This document shows, piece after piece, positions 15,995 to 23,250 of a stretch of 32,047 bases of DNA. The first letter of the stretch is position 1. Every line of letters starts with the position of its first letter. The stretch comes from Candidatus Saccharimonadota bacterium (GTDB taxonomy: Bacteria > Patescibacteriota > Saccharimonadia > Saccharimonadales > Saccharimonadaceae). The position numbers and the translations under genes are program-made. The notes under the pieces are model-generated. The model made no database searches, was not told where the DNA came from, and saw only the letters and a list, made by a program, of their open reading frames with translations. The DNA is taken from the NCBI GenBank assembly GCA_017652765.1, contig JAGCAJ010000012.1, positions 1 to 32,047 on the forward strand. The letters run 5' to 3'.

Positions 15995-16668
15995 GCGTAT
16001 TTCTCCATAGTGGCATAAATTGCCTTGGCTAGGCCCTCTGGGTCGCAGATATATGGAGCATGAGTCCAGTCTTCAAAATACTTAATTTCGCTGTTTTTGA
16101 GTCGGCGGTGCATAGTGGCGGCTTGGCGCGGAGGAGTAACGTTGTCCATCTTGCCCCATAGAATCGTGGCTGGGGTAGAAACCGCTGTCATGTCGAGTTT
16201 TTTGTCACTTTCTAGCATGTTGGCTAGAGTTTTTTTCATGTTTTCTGGAGCGCGGTCATAATCCGAGGCGCCTAGGACTTTGTGATAGACTTTTCTGAGG
16301 GGCTTAATTCCCTTTAGTGGAGCCATAAGTTTAGAGACTTTGCGTGCGATGTCGCGTTTTTTAGACTCTTCATAAACACCAGCAGAATCTAGCAAAATGA
16401 CGTGTTTTAGTTTTTCTGGTTTTTTAGAAAGTAGATTTAAGAGGATACGTCCGCCGTTACTATGACCCAGGGCAACTGCGCCGTCTGGGATGTTTTCGTC
16501 GGCCCACTTGACATAGTCGGAAATTTTCCAGACTTTGTTTGAGGGGCTAGTTAGACCAGGAACATTTAGCATCTTAATTTCGATGCCATGTTGCTTTAAT
16601 AAATCAATTGTGGTTTTCCAGGGTTCGACCGTATATGTCCACCCGTGAATTACATATAGGGTTTTCAT
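15991..16668 (-). CDS. Alpha/beta hydrolase
   Basis: A 225-residue serine hydrolase. The nucleophile elbow is GHSNGG (S70), the acid is in WGKMDNVTPP (D175) and the base in EDWTHAPY (H203); the oxyanion region HGW is at residues 8-10. There is no signal peptide, so it acts in the cytoplasm. Its start overlaps the stop of the Mur ligase (TAATG) and its stop overlaps the next start (ATGA), which implies translational coupling. The substrate is not evident; an ester or thioester intermediate of the same pathway, or editing of a misacylated product, would fit the context. Confidence 0.85.
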   Translation of the reverse strand: MKTLYVIHGWTYTVEPWKTTIDLLKQHGIEIKMLNVPGLTSPSNKVWKISDYVKWADENIPDGAVALGHSNGGRILLNLLSKKPEKLKHVILLDSAGVYEESKKRDIARKVSKLMAPLKGIKPLRKVYHKVLGASDYDRAPENMKKTLANMLESDKKLDMTAVSTPATILWGKMDNVTPPRQAATMHRRLKNSEIKYFEDWTHAPYICDPEGLAKAIYATMEKYA

Positions 16669-17960
16669 TAATATAATCCTCTCTTTTCGCGACGTTTAAC
16701 ATAAATCGGATCACGGCGTGGCAATTTAGACGCGTCTTCTGGGTTTTTTAGTAGTTTTTCTACGAGCCACTCTAGATATTGGCTACCTTTAAATACAAGG
16801 ACCTCTTTTCCGGTAGTGTTTTCTTCTATAAATTTACGGGCGCCTTTGACATCAGAAAAAACCTCGGTTTTAATTTTTCTCTTTTCTAGTTCTGGATAGG
16901 CATATTTCTTGAGGCGACGGCCGACTAGGATAACTTGTTCTGGGTGGGCATTCTCGATAGCGTCGGCCAGTTTTCTGTGCTCTTCGCCCTCAATCTTGCC
17001 CTGCTCTATCATGTCACCAAGGACAATCCAGAGGTGGCGCTCCTTCATGTTGGCGACCATCTCTAGGACGGAATTAATACTAATAAGGTGAGCATTATAG
17101 CTACTATCAATCAATGTGAGGCCGTTTTTGCCTGGGAAATAGGAGCTCCGGCCCGGAGGAAGTACCATATTAGAGAAGTCAGTCTTTGGCTTTAATCTTA
17201 GGTATTTACATAATTTTTGTAGCATATCGAGCTGAATGGCGAGGTCTCTAGGCTGTGGAGCAGAAAAATGAAAGACATTATCCTCGAACACAAAATCCGT
17301 AGATTTTGGCGAAATAACATAACCCTTCAAATTGGACTTAAAACATTCTACGACGTCCGCCTTAATGTGGTGGTGCTCCTTAATTTTTTGAAGAGCCTTC
17401 TTCATTAAGTAGATGTCGCCATCAATATAAATCTTTTTCTGGGTATATTGTGGGAGCATAGCAAATTCATGCGTAATGGCACGGTCTAAGTCCTCAAACT
17501 CGCCACTATCTACCTGGTGCTCGAACTGAATAGCATGAGAACGGCCCAGCGCAATCCAAAGCGTAACTTCTGGGCGAAGCCATTTAGCGAGGAATTCTGT
17601 CTCGTGTGGGCGCTCGCCGTCAATTTCTACAACATAAAACTCATCAGTATAGTGGAAGAAAAGCGAGCGAATAGGCACGGCGACAAAGAGATAAAGCCAG
17701 CGGAGCTTAGTGCCGACTACGCCTTTGTGGATGCCAACAAGGTCAAAAGCAATACCAAAAGCGGAGTTAGCGTTATGAGAATAGTGGGCCCGGTCGCCTA
17801 ACTGACATTCCAAAATATGAAGCATTGTAGTCTTGCCAACGGAGCCAGTAATCGCGATTACGCGAGGGTGCCATTTTTTGAAAGCGTGATTTGCAAAGAA
17901 TCGAAAATAACCAGCCACCACAAAGTAAAAACGTTTCTTAAAACGCGCCGTAAAACTCAT
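16668..17960 (-). CDS. MurF-like Mur ligase lacking the N-terminal substrate domain
   Basis: A 430-residue ATP-dependent Mur ligase. The P-loop ITGSVGKTT is at residues 37-45, instead of around 110 as in MurF, so the usual N-terminal UDP-substrate domain is missing. In its place is a basic, aromatic, amphipathic stretch (KKRFYFVVAGYFRFFANHAF) that could lie on the membrane. MurF-like features follow: VVEIDGERPHETEFLAKWL, LRPEVTLWIALGRSHAIQFE, PPGRSSYF, LIDSSYNAHLISINSVLEM and WIVLGDMIEQGKIEGEEHRK. It is the first gene of the six-gene operon. It may be the MurF of this organism or ligate another carboxylate to an amine, as CapB-type ligases do. Confidence 0.82.
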   Translation of the reverse strand: MSFTARFKKRFYFVVAGYFRFFANHAFKKWHPRVIAITGSVGKTTMLHILECQLGDRAHYSHNANSAFGIAFDLVGIHKGVVGTKLRWLYLFVAVPIRSLFFHYTDEFYVVEIDGERPHETEFLAKWLRPEVTLWIALGRSHAIQFEHQVDSGEFEDLDRAITHEFAMLPQYTQKKIYIDGDIYLMKKALQKIKEHHHIKADVVECFKSNLKGYVISPKSTDFVFEDNVFHFSAPQPRDLAIQLDMLQKLCKYLRLKPKTDFSNMVLPPGRSSYFPGKNGLTLIDSSYNAHLISINSVLEMVANMKERHLWIVLGDMIEQGKIEGEEHRKLADAIENAHPEQVILVGRRLKKYAYPELEKRKIKTEVFSDVKGARKFIEENTTGKEVLVFKGSQYLEWLVEKLLKNPEDASKLPRRDPIYVKRREKRGLY

Positions 17961-17966
17961 GTATAT

Positions 17967-17975
17967 ATTATACCA
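17967..17975 (-). promoter_or_regulatory. Extended -10 box of the Mur/FemAB operon (leaderless)
   Basis: TGGTATAAT on the minus strand, six bases (ATATAC), then the ATG at 17958-17960. There is no Shine-Dalgarno sequence and no -35 match. The predicted message starts at the start codon. Confidence 0.65.
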
Positions 17976-18017
17976 AAAAGCCTGGATTTGTGGGAGTTTT
18001 GTAAAGTCATAAGTTTG

Positions 18018-18085
18018 TGTTATAATATACGGGTTACCCTGGGCCAGAAACCTGACCTAATGTTGTTCTTTGAAAGGAGGAAGGT
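18018..18085 (+). promoter_or_regulatory. Conserved promoter-leader block, copy A
   Basis: TGTTATAAT (18018-18026) begins a block that is nearly identical to 19603-19669 on the other strand: four substitutions and one indel up to the ATG. It contains GTTACCCT, the arms GGGCCAG / CTGACCT around AAAC, TAATGTTGTTCTTTG and the site AAAGGAGGAAGG. In this copy the hairpin has one mismatch and one G-T pair. Confidence 0.8.
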
Positions 18086-18721
18086 ATGAAAAGTGAAGTC
18101 TCTTTTGACAAACTTCTAAATGAGACAAGGGAGGTCTTTGAAGATATGGAAGAATTTGAACGCTTTAAGTGCATGCGGACAGCGCTTGGCAATAAGCGTT
18201 TTGAGTTCTTCAAATCCATCTGCGATCCGGACTGGGACGTTCCTCTGGGTGGATACGGAGATTATTATCCGGTAGCTCTTCTCTGGCATATGATTGATAG
18301 GCACGCACCCGGCGTTGATATGGATATCGTGAAGTTTATTTTTGACAACTACGGTGCCAAAGTTGAGCCAAAAAATACCGTCGAAGAAGACGGCGACGAT
18401 ACCTTGTTTGGCGATATACTTTATCATTGTTCGGCAGAAATCATAAAGTTTGTGGCGGAACAAAAAATCGCCCTAGAGTGTGGCGACGACGCGTCTCCAT
18501 ATTGGAACGCGATGCGTAATCCGCATAGGGATCAGATGATAGATATTTTTGAGATTCTATATAATCACAATATCTATCCAAACCTAGATGATGATAACGA
18601 CGTTTGCTATGTGATGGGCGAAGAATCCGACGAGGCCGTTTGGATTGTTGAGCATATGGAGGATGACGAATCCGACGACTCTGACGAGTCAAACGCACTC
18701 ACTGAATTTATCAATAACTAA
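18086..18721 (+). CDS. Ankyrin-like acidic protein A, unknown function
   Basis: A 211-residue acidic protein, paralogous to the convergent gene at 18772-19602. Matching segments include RFKCMRTALGNKRFEFFKSI against RFGLMESALMAKQFDFVKTF, then a P-A-L-L-W motif and MDIVKFIFDNYGAKV against LQTVQFLCENYQFDI. The helix-pair spacing is that of degenerate ankyrin repeats (AEIIKFVAEQKIALE, DIFEILYNHNIYPNL, VWIVEHM). The end is very acidic (EDDESDDSDESN). No signal peptide or membrane helix is seen. The shared leader suggests common regulation of both copies. Ankyrin repeats bind proteins; the partner is unknown. Confidence 0.7.
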   Translation: MKSEVSFDKLLNETREVFEDMEEFERFKCMRTALGNKRFEFFKSICDPDWDVPLGGYGDYYPVALLWHMIDRHAPGVDMDIVKFIFDNYGAKVEPKNTVEEDGDDTLFGDILYHCSAEIIKFVAEQKIALECGDDASPYWNAMRNPHRDQMIDIFEILYNHNIYPNLDDDNDVCYVMGEESDEAVWIVEHMEDDESDDSDESNALTEFINN

Positions 18722-18735
18722 ATCATACCAAATCC

Positions 18736-18763
18736 AAAATCCCCCGATGTTCGGGGGATTTTT
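18736..18763. terminator. Shared terminator of the two ankyrin-like genes
   Basis: AAAATCCCCCGA / TCGGGGGATTTT around a three-base loop between the convergent genes; A and T runs make it work on both strands. Confidence 0.88.
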
Positions 18764-18771
18764 GAAGGAAG

Positions 18772-19602
18772 TTATTTTTCTGAGTACTCTTTTAAGAGAT
18801 TCTCGACTTTTTCGGCGCGCTTACAACCGTTTCTTTTGTGTAGTGCAACATGATTAAGCAGGCTTATCTCGCTATGATTATAGTCCCGACCGATGATCGG
18901 ATTGGGGCTAAAACCGCTGTCGAGCAAGGCTTTAATCTTTTCAAGCCAAATATCCGTAGAAAAGATTTCTTCTCTCATGATTGCCTGAACAATGTCTTCT
19001 AGAATGTCGCCCTCTTTATCAGAAGAACCCGCAAAACCACCGTGCGTCACCAGCCATTTTATGACCTCTGCGGAATCTTTTTCCATGTTGTAGATTGCGT
19101 ACGTTAAAGCACTGCGATCGATTGGAATATCCAGATTATGCATAAACTCAAAACGCTCAATTAGCGACGTCGTCTTGGGTGCATGCGTTAAAACGTCAAA
19201 ATAGCAGCGATTCTGCATGCCGGCTTTAGGATCTGCGCCACGACTTATTAGATATGTAGCCATGTCTAAATCGCCGTATTGTAGAGATGCCTGGAGCAGA
19301 GACATTTGTTTACGCCCGGTAAGGATATTAATGTCGAACTGATAATTTTCGCAGAGAAATTGCACCGTCTGAAGGTCGCACTCATGGTTGCAAATTAGAG
19401 AGAACAATAGCGCCGGCACAAATTCATTTGTGTATTCTGGGTGAATCTGGCTCAAGTTCCAAGACTGGTCTGGGTTACAGAATGTTTTTACAAAGTCAAA
19501 CTGTTTTGCCATCAGTGCGGATTCCATTAGTCCGAATCTAGTGCTAGAATCGGTCCTTTCCAGGATTGTTTTTAGGCTCTCACAGAGCTTTTCTTCTTTC
19601 AT
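18772..19602 (-). CDS. Ankyrin-repeat protein B
   Basis: A 276-residue protein from the ATG at 19602, which follows AAAGGAGGAAG; an in-frame TTG five codons upstream lies inside that site and is not a likely start. Ankyrin repeats are clear in the middle: SLLQASLQYGDLDMATYLIS then RGADPKAG, and later SALTYAIYNMEKDSAEVIKW then LVTHGG, and IKALLDSGFSPNP. The N-terminal 80 residues match paralogue A. There is no secretion signal. Both genes share the leader, converge on one terminator and have diverged strongly in protein sequence. It is a protein-binding scaffold of unknown partner. Confidence 0.8.
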   Translation of the reverse strand: MKEEKLCESLKTILERTDSSTRFGLMESALMAKQFDFVKTFCNPDQSWNLSQIHPEYTNEFVPALLFSLICNHECDLQTVQFLCENYQFDINILTGRKQMSLLQASLQYGDLDMATYLISRGADPKAGMQNRCYFDVLTHAPKTTSLIERFEFMHNLDIPIDRSALTYAIYNMEKDSAEVIKWLVTHGGFAGSSDKEGDILEDIVQAIMREEIFSTDIWLEKIKALLDSGFSPNPIIGRDYNHSEISLLNHVALHKRNGCKRAEKVENLLKEYSEK

Positions 19603-19669
19603 ACTTCCTCCTTTCAAAGAACAACATTAGGCCAGGTTTCTGGCCTAGGGTAACTTGTATATTATAACA
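19603..19669 (-). promoter_or_regulatory. Conserved promoter-leader block, copy B
   Basis: Minus-strand copy of the block at 18018-18085. TGTTATAAT lies at 19661-19669. Here the hairpin is perfect: AGGCCAG, loop AAAC, CTGGCCT (19632-19649), with the site AAAGGAGGAAG ahead of the ATG at 19602. Confidence 0.8.
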
Positions 19670-19671
19670 TA

Positions 19672-19700
19672 AAAATAGAGCCTAGAGAAGGCTCTATTTT
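19672..19700 (-). terminator. rpsJ terminator
   Basis: AAAATAGAGCCT / AGGCTCTATTTT around five bases, 12 bases after the rpsJ stop, with a T run on the minus strand. Confidence 0.85.
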
Positions 19701-19711
19701 GGATGTTTTGA

Positions 19712-20056
19712 TTACATCTTGATTTCTGCGTCGACGCCAGCAGGAAGAGAGAGATTCTGGAGAGAATCAATCGTCTTTGGGGTAGCACCGAGGATATCAA
19801 TGAGACGCTTGTGGACTTTCATCTCGAAAGCTTCGCCACCAGTCTTGTAGACGTGCGGGGATTTGACTACGGTGAAAGTGCTACGCTTGGTAGGTAGAGG
19901 CACTGGGCCAGAAACGCGGGCGCCGGTACGAATAGCGGTGTCAACGATTTGCTTGGCGCTCTGATCAATCACGCGGTGATCATAAGCCTTCAAACGGATG
20001 CGAATTTTGAGACCTTCATCCTTGGCGGTCTTGGTGGTTTTAGCAGTCTCTGCCAT
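19712..20056 (-). CDS. rpsJ: Ribosomal protein S10
   Basis: Small-subunit ribosomal protein S10, also a partner of NusB in antitermination. At 114 residues it carries a short extra N-terminus ([14 protein letters not shown]) ahead of the conserved [39 protein letters not shown] and [11 protein letters not shown] are canonical. It has AAGGAA before the ATG, a consensus promoter about 85 bases upstream and its own terminator. It is therefore a single-gene unit, not the head of an S10 operon: rplC and its usual followers are absent, and the next minus-strand gene is the ankyrin-like protein. Confidence 0.96.
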   Translation of the reverse strand: MAETAKTTKTAKDEGLKIRIRLKAYDHRVIDQSAKQIVDTAIRTGARVSGPVPLPTKRSTFTVVKSPHVYKTGGEAFEMKVHKRLIDILGATPKTIDSLQNLSLPAGVDAEIKM

Positions 20057-20145
20057 GATTTCCTTTTCTTCTCCACAATCTCAGATTGCGACTAGACGTG
20101 CAGTCCATGAGTGTCTGGAGACAATTATTATTAATTTATTCTGTC

Positions 20146-20174
20146 AGTATACACCAAAATTGCAATTTTGTCAA
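20146..20174 (-). promoter_or_regulatory. rpsJ promoter
   Basis: TTGACA (20169-20174), 17 bases, TATACT (20146-20151) on the minus strand. The leader is about 83 nt long. Confidence 0.85.
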
Positions 20175-20176
20175 AG

Positions 20177-20201
20177 AAAAGGACCGGCGAGTGGCCGGTC
20201 C
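20177..20201 (-). terminator. Terminator of the secreted protein gene at 20209
   Basis: Perfect GGACCGGC / GCCGGTCC stem with a five-base loop, followed on the minus strand by TTTTCTTT, seven bases after the stop codon. Confidence 0.85.
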
Positions 20202-20208
20202 AGGTATT

Positions 20209-21252
20209 TTATTTGATGAGCTTTTTGAATTCTTTGAAACAATCCCAGTTAATAGTCAATCTAGAGCTAGAGTCCAAGATTGTCTCAAAATAGTTGGAAT
20301 AAGCCATGCTTGTACTGAGGCTACTGAGATAGTCACTATAGAGAATGACGCGATCTTTTTCTGTGTCTAATGCCTGAACAGCGCTAAACTGCTCTGGGTC
20401 GTCCATATTGTCGCCCAGGCTATAAGTATAACAGATACAACGCTCGTCGGTGCTTGCAAGCACAACTACGATGTCTTTACAAACAAAGTAGCGTTTAACG
20501 GCATATCCACCGCTAAGGTCACGCTCAAACGTAGTCTGGATAGACTTAACTCCACAATGCTTGGCATAAGTCTCGAAGTCTAGCGCGATACCTTCGGCGT
20601 CGCAATAATCTTCGGCGCCCTCTAGGATCTTTTTCTTGTCAGAATTGTATGCGTTGTATTCTTTTACTTCACACAAAAGGTCTTCCGTACCGGTACCATC
20701 CATCGTAAATTCCGTTTCTGTAAAGTTACCGGAAACCTCTGCACCACCTGATGTATAAAAATAATCAGAGATACTACCGAATGACATAGTATAGACGCCG
20801 CCATTCGGACGAGCATTAGCATAAGCATTAACTACGGCCACGCGAGCGCTATCTAGCCTAATGTAGCCATTTCTAGCATAGATAACAACATCCCCGTCTA
20901 GCCTATTTGGGTCATAAATAAAAAGATCAACGTGGACACTATCATCACTAGCCTCTGAGCCCTTAATCTTAAGAACGCCCATAAAGTAGCCAAGCTTATT
21001 AGTGGTCAAGTCCTTTTTGAGCGAATCCGAGATTTTTGGTACAGAAAAAGTGATTGTCGTATTATCAGAGAGCGCAACGTCTTTTATAAAAACCCCTTCT
21101 TTTTTGGGGATAGAGCTAAGTTTTATGCATTGCTCATCTTCTGATAGTTCCATGACTTCGACCTCTGACATAGCTTTTGCCCTATTCGTCGGAAATAGCC
21201 CAACGGTCAAGCAAATAATCAATAAAATACCTAAAAATTTAAAGTTCTTCAT
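20209..21252 (-). CDS. Secreted protein of unknown function, copy 1
   Basis: A 347-residue exported protein. The signal peptide MKNFKFLGILLIICLTVGLF is followed by a likely cleavage site after AKA (residues 25-27). The mature part is acidic, with no recognised domain; eight cysteines (for example in DLLCEVK, EDYCDAE, KHCGV, RCICYTY) could form disulfides outside the cell. Sections such as TFSVPKISDSLKK, VHVDLFIYDPN and the final LTINWDCFKEF weakly resemble parts of the secreted protein at 23251 in the same order, so the two may be distant paralogues on either side of tuf. AAAGGGGTG precedes the start, and it has an own promoter and terminator. Confidence 0.75.
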   Translation of the reverse strand: MKNFKFLGILLIICLTVGLFPTNRAKAMSEVEVMELSEDEQCIKLSSIPKKEGVFIKDVALSDNTTITFSVPKISDSLKKDLTTNKLGYFMGVLKIKGSEASDDSVHVDLFIYDPNRLDGDVVIYARNGYIRLDSARVAVVNAYANARPNGGVYTMSFGSISDYFYTSGGAEVSGNFTETEFTMDGTGTEDLLCEVKEYNAYNSDKKKILEGAEDYCDAEGIALDFETYAKHCGVKSIQTTFERDLSGGYAVKRYFVCKDIVVVLASTDERCICYTYSLGDNMDDPEQFSAVQALDTEKDRVILYSDYLSSLSTSMAYSNYFETILDSSSRLTINWDCFKEFKKLIK

Positions 21253-21292
21253 TTTTCAACACCCCTTTCTATGAAAAACAACGTATCTCTAT

Positions 21293-21301
21293 ATTATAGC
21301 A
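21293..21301 (-). promoter_or_regulatory. Extended -10 box of secreted protein copy 1
   Basis: TGCTATAAT on the minus strand, with TTGAAT (21316-21321) 17 bases upstream. It faces the promoter of the gene at 21392; the two -35 regions overlap. Confidence 0.65.
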
Positions 21302-21319
21302 CAAAATAGCTAAAAATTC

Positions 21320-21348
21320 AAGACAAACTTAAGAAAGTGTGTTATAAT
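21320..21348 (+). promoter_or_regulatory. Promoter of the 121-residue orphan gene
   Basis: AAGACA (21320-21325), 17 bases, TATAAT (21343-21348) with a TGT extension. The leader of about 37 nt contains AAAGGGGGTGTGG. Confidence 0.65.
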
Positions 21349-21391
21349 AGTAAGGTTGCAGTAAATTACTACACAAAGGGGGTGTGGATGC

Positions 21392-21757
21392 ATGAACATT
21401 ACTAGAATTAGACAGGCAGAAAAAGCAAACAGAATGGGGGTGTTGATTGACGAACTTGCTAGGAAAGATGATGTGCCAGGGCCACTGGCCGCACTAAGGT
21501 TACAATATGCACTAAAAACATTACAGAGGTGCGACTATGCCGGATATACGGCCTACGACATCCTACGGGATTATCTAGGGCTAGGCGACGAGGCCCCGTA
21601 TATGCTGTCAGCAATGGAATATTATTATCCAGGCTTGGCAAACAAACCCGGCGAACGGCTTTCTTATGACGAGTTAAACAAGACCTGCACAGAGCTTCTA
21701 GAAATGCTAAGAACTAGTGTTTTTGAGAACGCCGATTCGGAACAATCTGCCGTCTAA
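21392..21757 (+). CDS. Small orphan cytoplasmic protein
   Basis: A 121-residue protein not recognised by eye. It is predicted to be mostly helical, without signal peptide or membrane segment; blocks such as GPLAALRLQYALKTLQRCDY and SYDELNKTCTELLEMLRTSV look like amphipathic helices. The ATG at 21392 follows AAAGGGGGTG; an ATG four bases upstream opens only a five-codon frame. It sits between tuf and a secreted-protein gene, on the opposite strand to both, with its own promoter and terminator. Confidence 0.65.
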   Translation: MNITRIRQAEKANRMGVLIDELARKDDVPGPLAALRLQYALKTLQRCDYAGYTAYDILRDYLGLGDEAPYMLSAMEYYYPGLANKPGERLSYDELNKTCTELLEMLRTSVFENADSEQSAV

Positions 21758-21778
21758 GGGCTTTGCCCAACAAACAAC

Positions 21779-21805
21779 AAAAAACTCCCCTTTCGGGGAG
21801 TTTTT
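21779..21805 (+). terminator. Terminator of the 121-residue gene
   Basis: AAAAACTCCCC / GGGGAGTTTTT around TTTC, 21 bases after the stop codon. Confidence 0.9.
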
Positions 21806-21811
21806 CTCAAA

Positions 21812-21838
21812 TGGGACTTTTTTGGAAAGAAAGTCCCA
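21812..21838. other. Extra hairpin between two terminators
   Basis: Perfect nine-base arms TGGGACTTT / AAAGTCCCA with a nine-base loop. It lies between the terminators of the two convergent genes, so the gap holds three stem-loops in a row. It may be a backup transcription stop or an RNA end protector. Confidence 0.5.
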
Positions 21839-21857
21839 ACGAAAGAAACCTAGCATA

Positions 21858-21892
21858 AAAACAAAGTCAGGCACGTGTCCTGACTTTGTTTT
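21858..21892 (-). terminator. tuf terminator
   Basis: Perfect 14-base arms AAAACAAAGTCAGG / CCTGACTTTGTTTT with a seven-base loop, followed by T on the minus strand. The central 25 bases resemble the hairpin in the fusA leader at 27618-27642. Confidence 0.88.
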
Positions 21893-21911
21893 GGTTTACG
21901 ATAGATTACTA

Positions 21912-23096
21912 CTATTTAATAATCTTAGTAATAACACCAGAACCGACGGTCTTGCCACCTTCGCGGATAGCAAAGCGGTCGTTGTTGTTCATAGCGATTG
22001 GAGCTAGAAGCTTAACCTTAAAGGTAACGGTATCGCCAGGCATGACGATTTCCTTGTCAGCTGGAAGCTCAACTTCACCGGTAACGTCAGTAGTACGGAA
22101 GTAGAACTGTGGCTTGTAACCCTTGGAGAATGGAGTGTGGCGTCCGCCTTCCTCTTTCTTAAGGATGTAAACCTCACCTTCAAACTCAGTGTGTGGGGTG
22201 ATAGTACCAGGTTTAGCGATGACCTGACCACGCTCAATCTGCTCACGCTCAATACCGCGGAGAAGAAGACCGGCGTTATCGCCTGCTTGACCCTGGTCTA
22301 GAGTCTTGTGGAAGGCCTCAATACCGGTAACAACAGATTTCTGAGTGTCACGGAGACCAACGATTTCAACTTCGTCGTTAAGTTTAATAACACCCTGCTC
22401 GATACGACCAGTAGCAACAGTACCACGGCCTTTGATAGAAAAGACGTCCTCGATAGGCATGAGGAATGGCTTGTCTAGATCGTGCTCTGGGATGTCGAAG
22501 TATTCGTCCATAGCCTTGACGAGGTCCATAATAGCCTGTTCGTTTTCGGCGTCGCCTTCAAGAGCCTTAGTAGCGGAACCCTTGATGATAGGAGCGTTGT
22601 CGCCATCAAAGCCGTACTTGTTGAGAAGTTCGCGGACATCCATCTCGACGAGCTCAACTAGTTCTGGGTCAGCAAGGTCCATTTTGTTCAAGAAGACGAT
22701 AATCTTTGGAACGTTAACCTGGTGAGCCAAGAGAACGTGCTCACGGGTCTGTGGAAGAGGACCGTCGTTAGCGGCAACAACGAGGATAGCACCATCAATC
22801 TGAGCAGCACCGGTAATCATGTTCTTGATGTAGTCGGCGTGGCCTGGCATATCAACGTGTGCGTAGTGACGCTTCTCGGATTCGTATTCCTGGTGAGAGG
22901 TAGCAATGGTAATACCACGAGCCTTTTCCTCAGGAGCGTTATCGATTTGATCATAAGCAACTGGCTTGTTAACTTCGGAAGGAAGCTTCTTTGCCAAAAC
23001 TGCGGTAATAGCAGCAGTAAGAGTAGTTTTACCGTGGTCGACGTGACCCATGGTACCTACGTTAATGTGAGGTTTGGAACGGTCAAAATCTGCCAT
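21912..23096 (-). CDS. tuf: Elongation factor Tu
   Basis: Delivers aminoacyl-tRNA to the ribosome as a GTP complex; 394 residues, normal length. The GTPase motifs are intact: GHVDHGKTT (18-26), DMPGHADY near 81-88 (most bacteria have DCPGHADY), and NKMD near 136. Switch I reads [16 protein letters not shown]. It has a consensus promoter, a leader with a stem-loop, AAAGGAG before the ATG and a strong terminator, so it is transcribed alone. Upstream of it on the same strand lies a secreted-protein gene instead of fusA directly. Confidence 0.97.
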   Translation of the reverse strand: MADFDRSKPHINVGTMGHVDHGKTTLTAAITAVLAKKLPSEVNKPVAYDQIDNAPEEKARGITIATSHQEYESEKRHYAHVDMPGHADYIKNMITGAAQIDGAILVVAANDGPLPQTREHVLLAHQVNVPKIIVFLNKMDLADPELVELVEMDVRELLNKYGFDGDNAPIIKGSATKALEGDAENEQAIMDLVKAMDEYFDIPEHDLDKPFLMPIEDVFSIKGRGTVATGRIEQGVIKLNDEVEIVGLRDTQKSVVTGIEAFHKTLDQGQAGDNAGLLLRGIEREQIERGQVIAKPGTITPHTEFEGEVYILKKEEGGRHTPFSKGYKPQFYFRTTDVTGEVELPADKEIVMPGDTVTFKVKLLAPIAMNNNDRFAIREGGKTVGSGVITKIIK

Positions 23097-23124
23097 TCTT
23101 TATTATCTCCTTTATTATTAATTT

Positions 23125-23156
23125 GTTTGGAGCACTAATAAAAACCAGCTCCAAAC
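23125..23156 (-). promoter_or_regulatory. Stem-loop at the 5' end of the tuf leader
   Basis: GTTTGGAGC / GCTCCAAAC, nine perfect pairs with a 14-base loop, beginning a few bases after the predicted start near 23160 and ending before AAAGGAG. It could stabilise the message or be a regulatory site. Confidence 0.55.
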
Positions 23157-23166
23157 ACTTAAGAAT

Positions 23167-23195
23167 ATTGTATACGATTTTTTATAAGATGTAAA
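23167..23195 (-). promoter_or_regulatory. tuf promoter
   Basis: TTTACA (23190-23195), 17 bases, TACAAT (23167-23172) on the minus strand, just downstream of the preceding gene's terminator. Confidence 0.65.
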
Positions 23196-23220
23196 GAGGT
23201 AATTTTTAAATTATATCTAG

Positions 23221-23244
23221 AAAAAGCCCCCGAAATTCGGGGGC
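23221..23244 (-). terminator. Terminator of secreted protein copy 2
   Basis: GCCCCCGAA / TTCGGGGGC stem followed by five T on the minus strand, directly after the stop codon at 23251. Confidence 0.88.
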
Positions 23245-23250
23245 GCCTCC

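Noticed and set aside
18060-18089. Nine-codon upstream frame in ankyrin leader A whose TGA overlaps the gene start
   Set aside because: No ribosome binding site, and the single-base indel in leader B destroys the overlap, so it does not appear selected.
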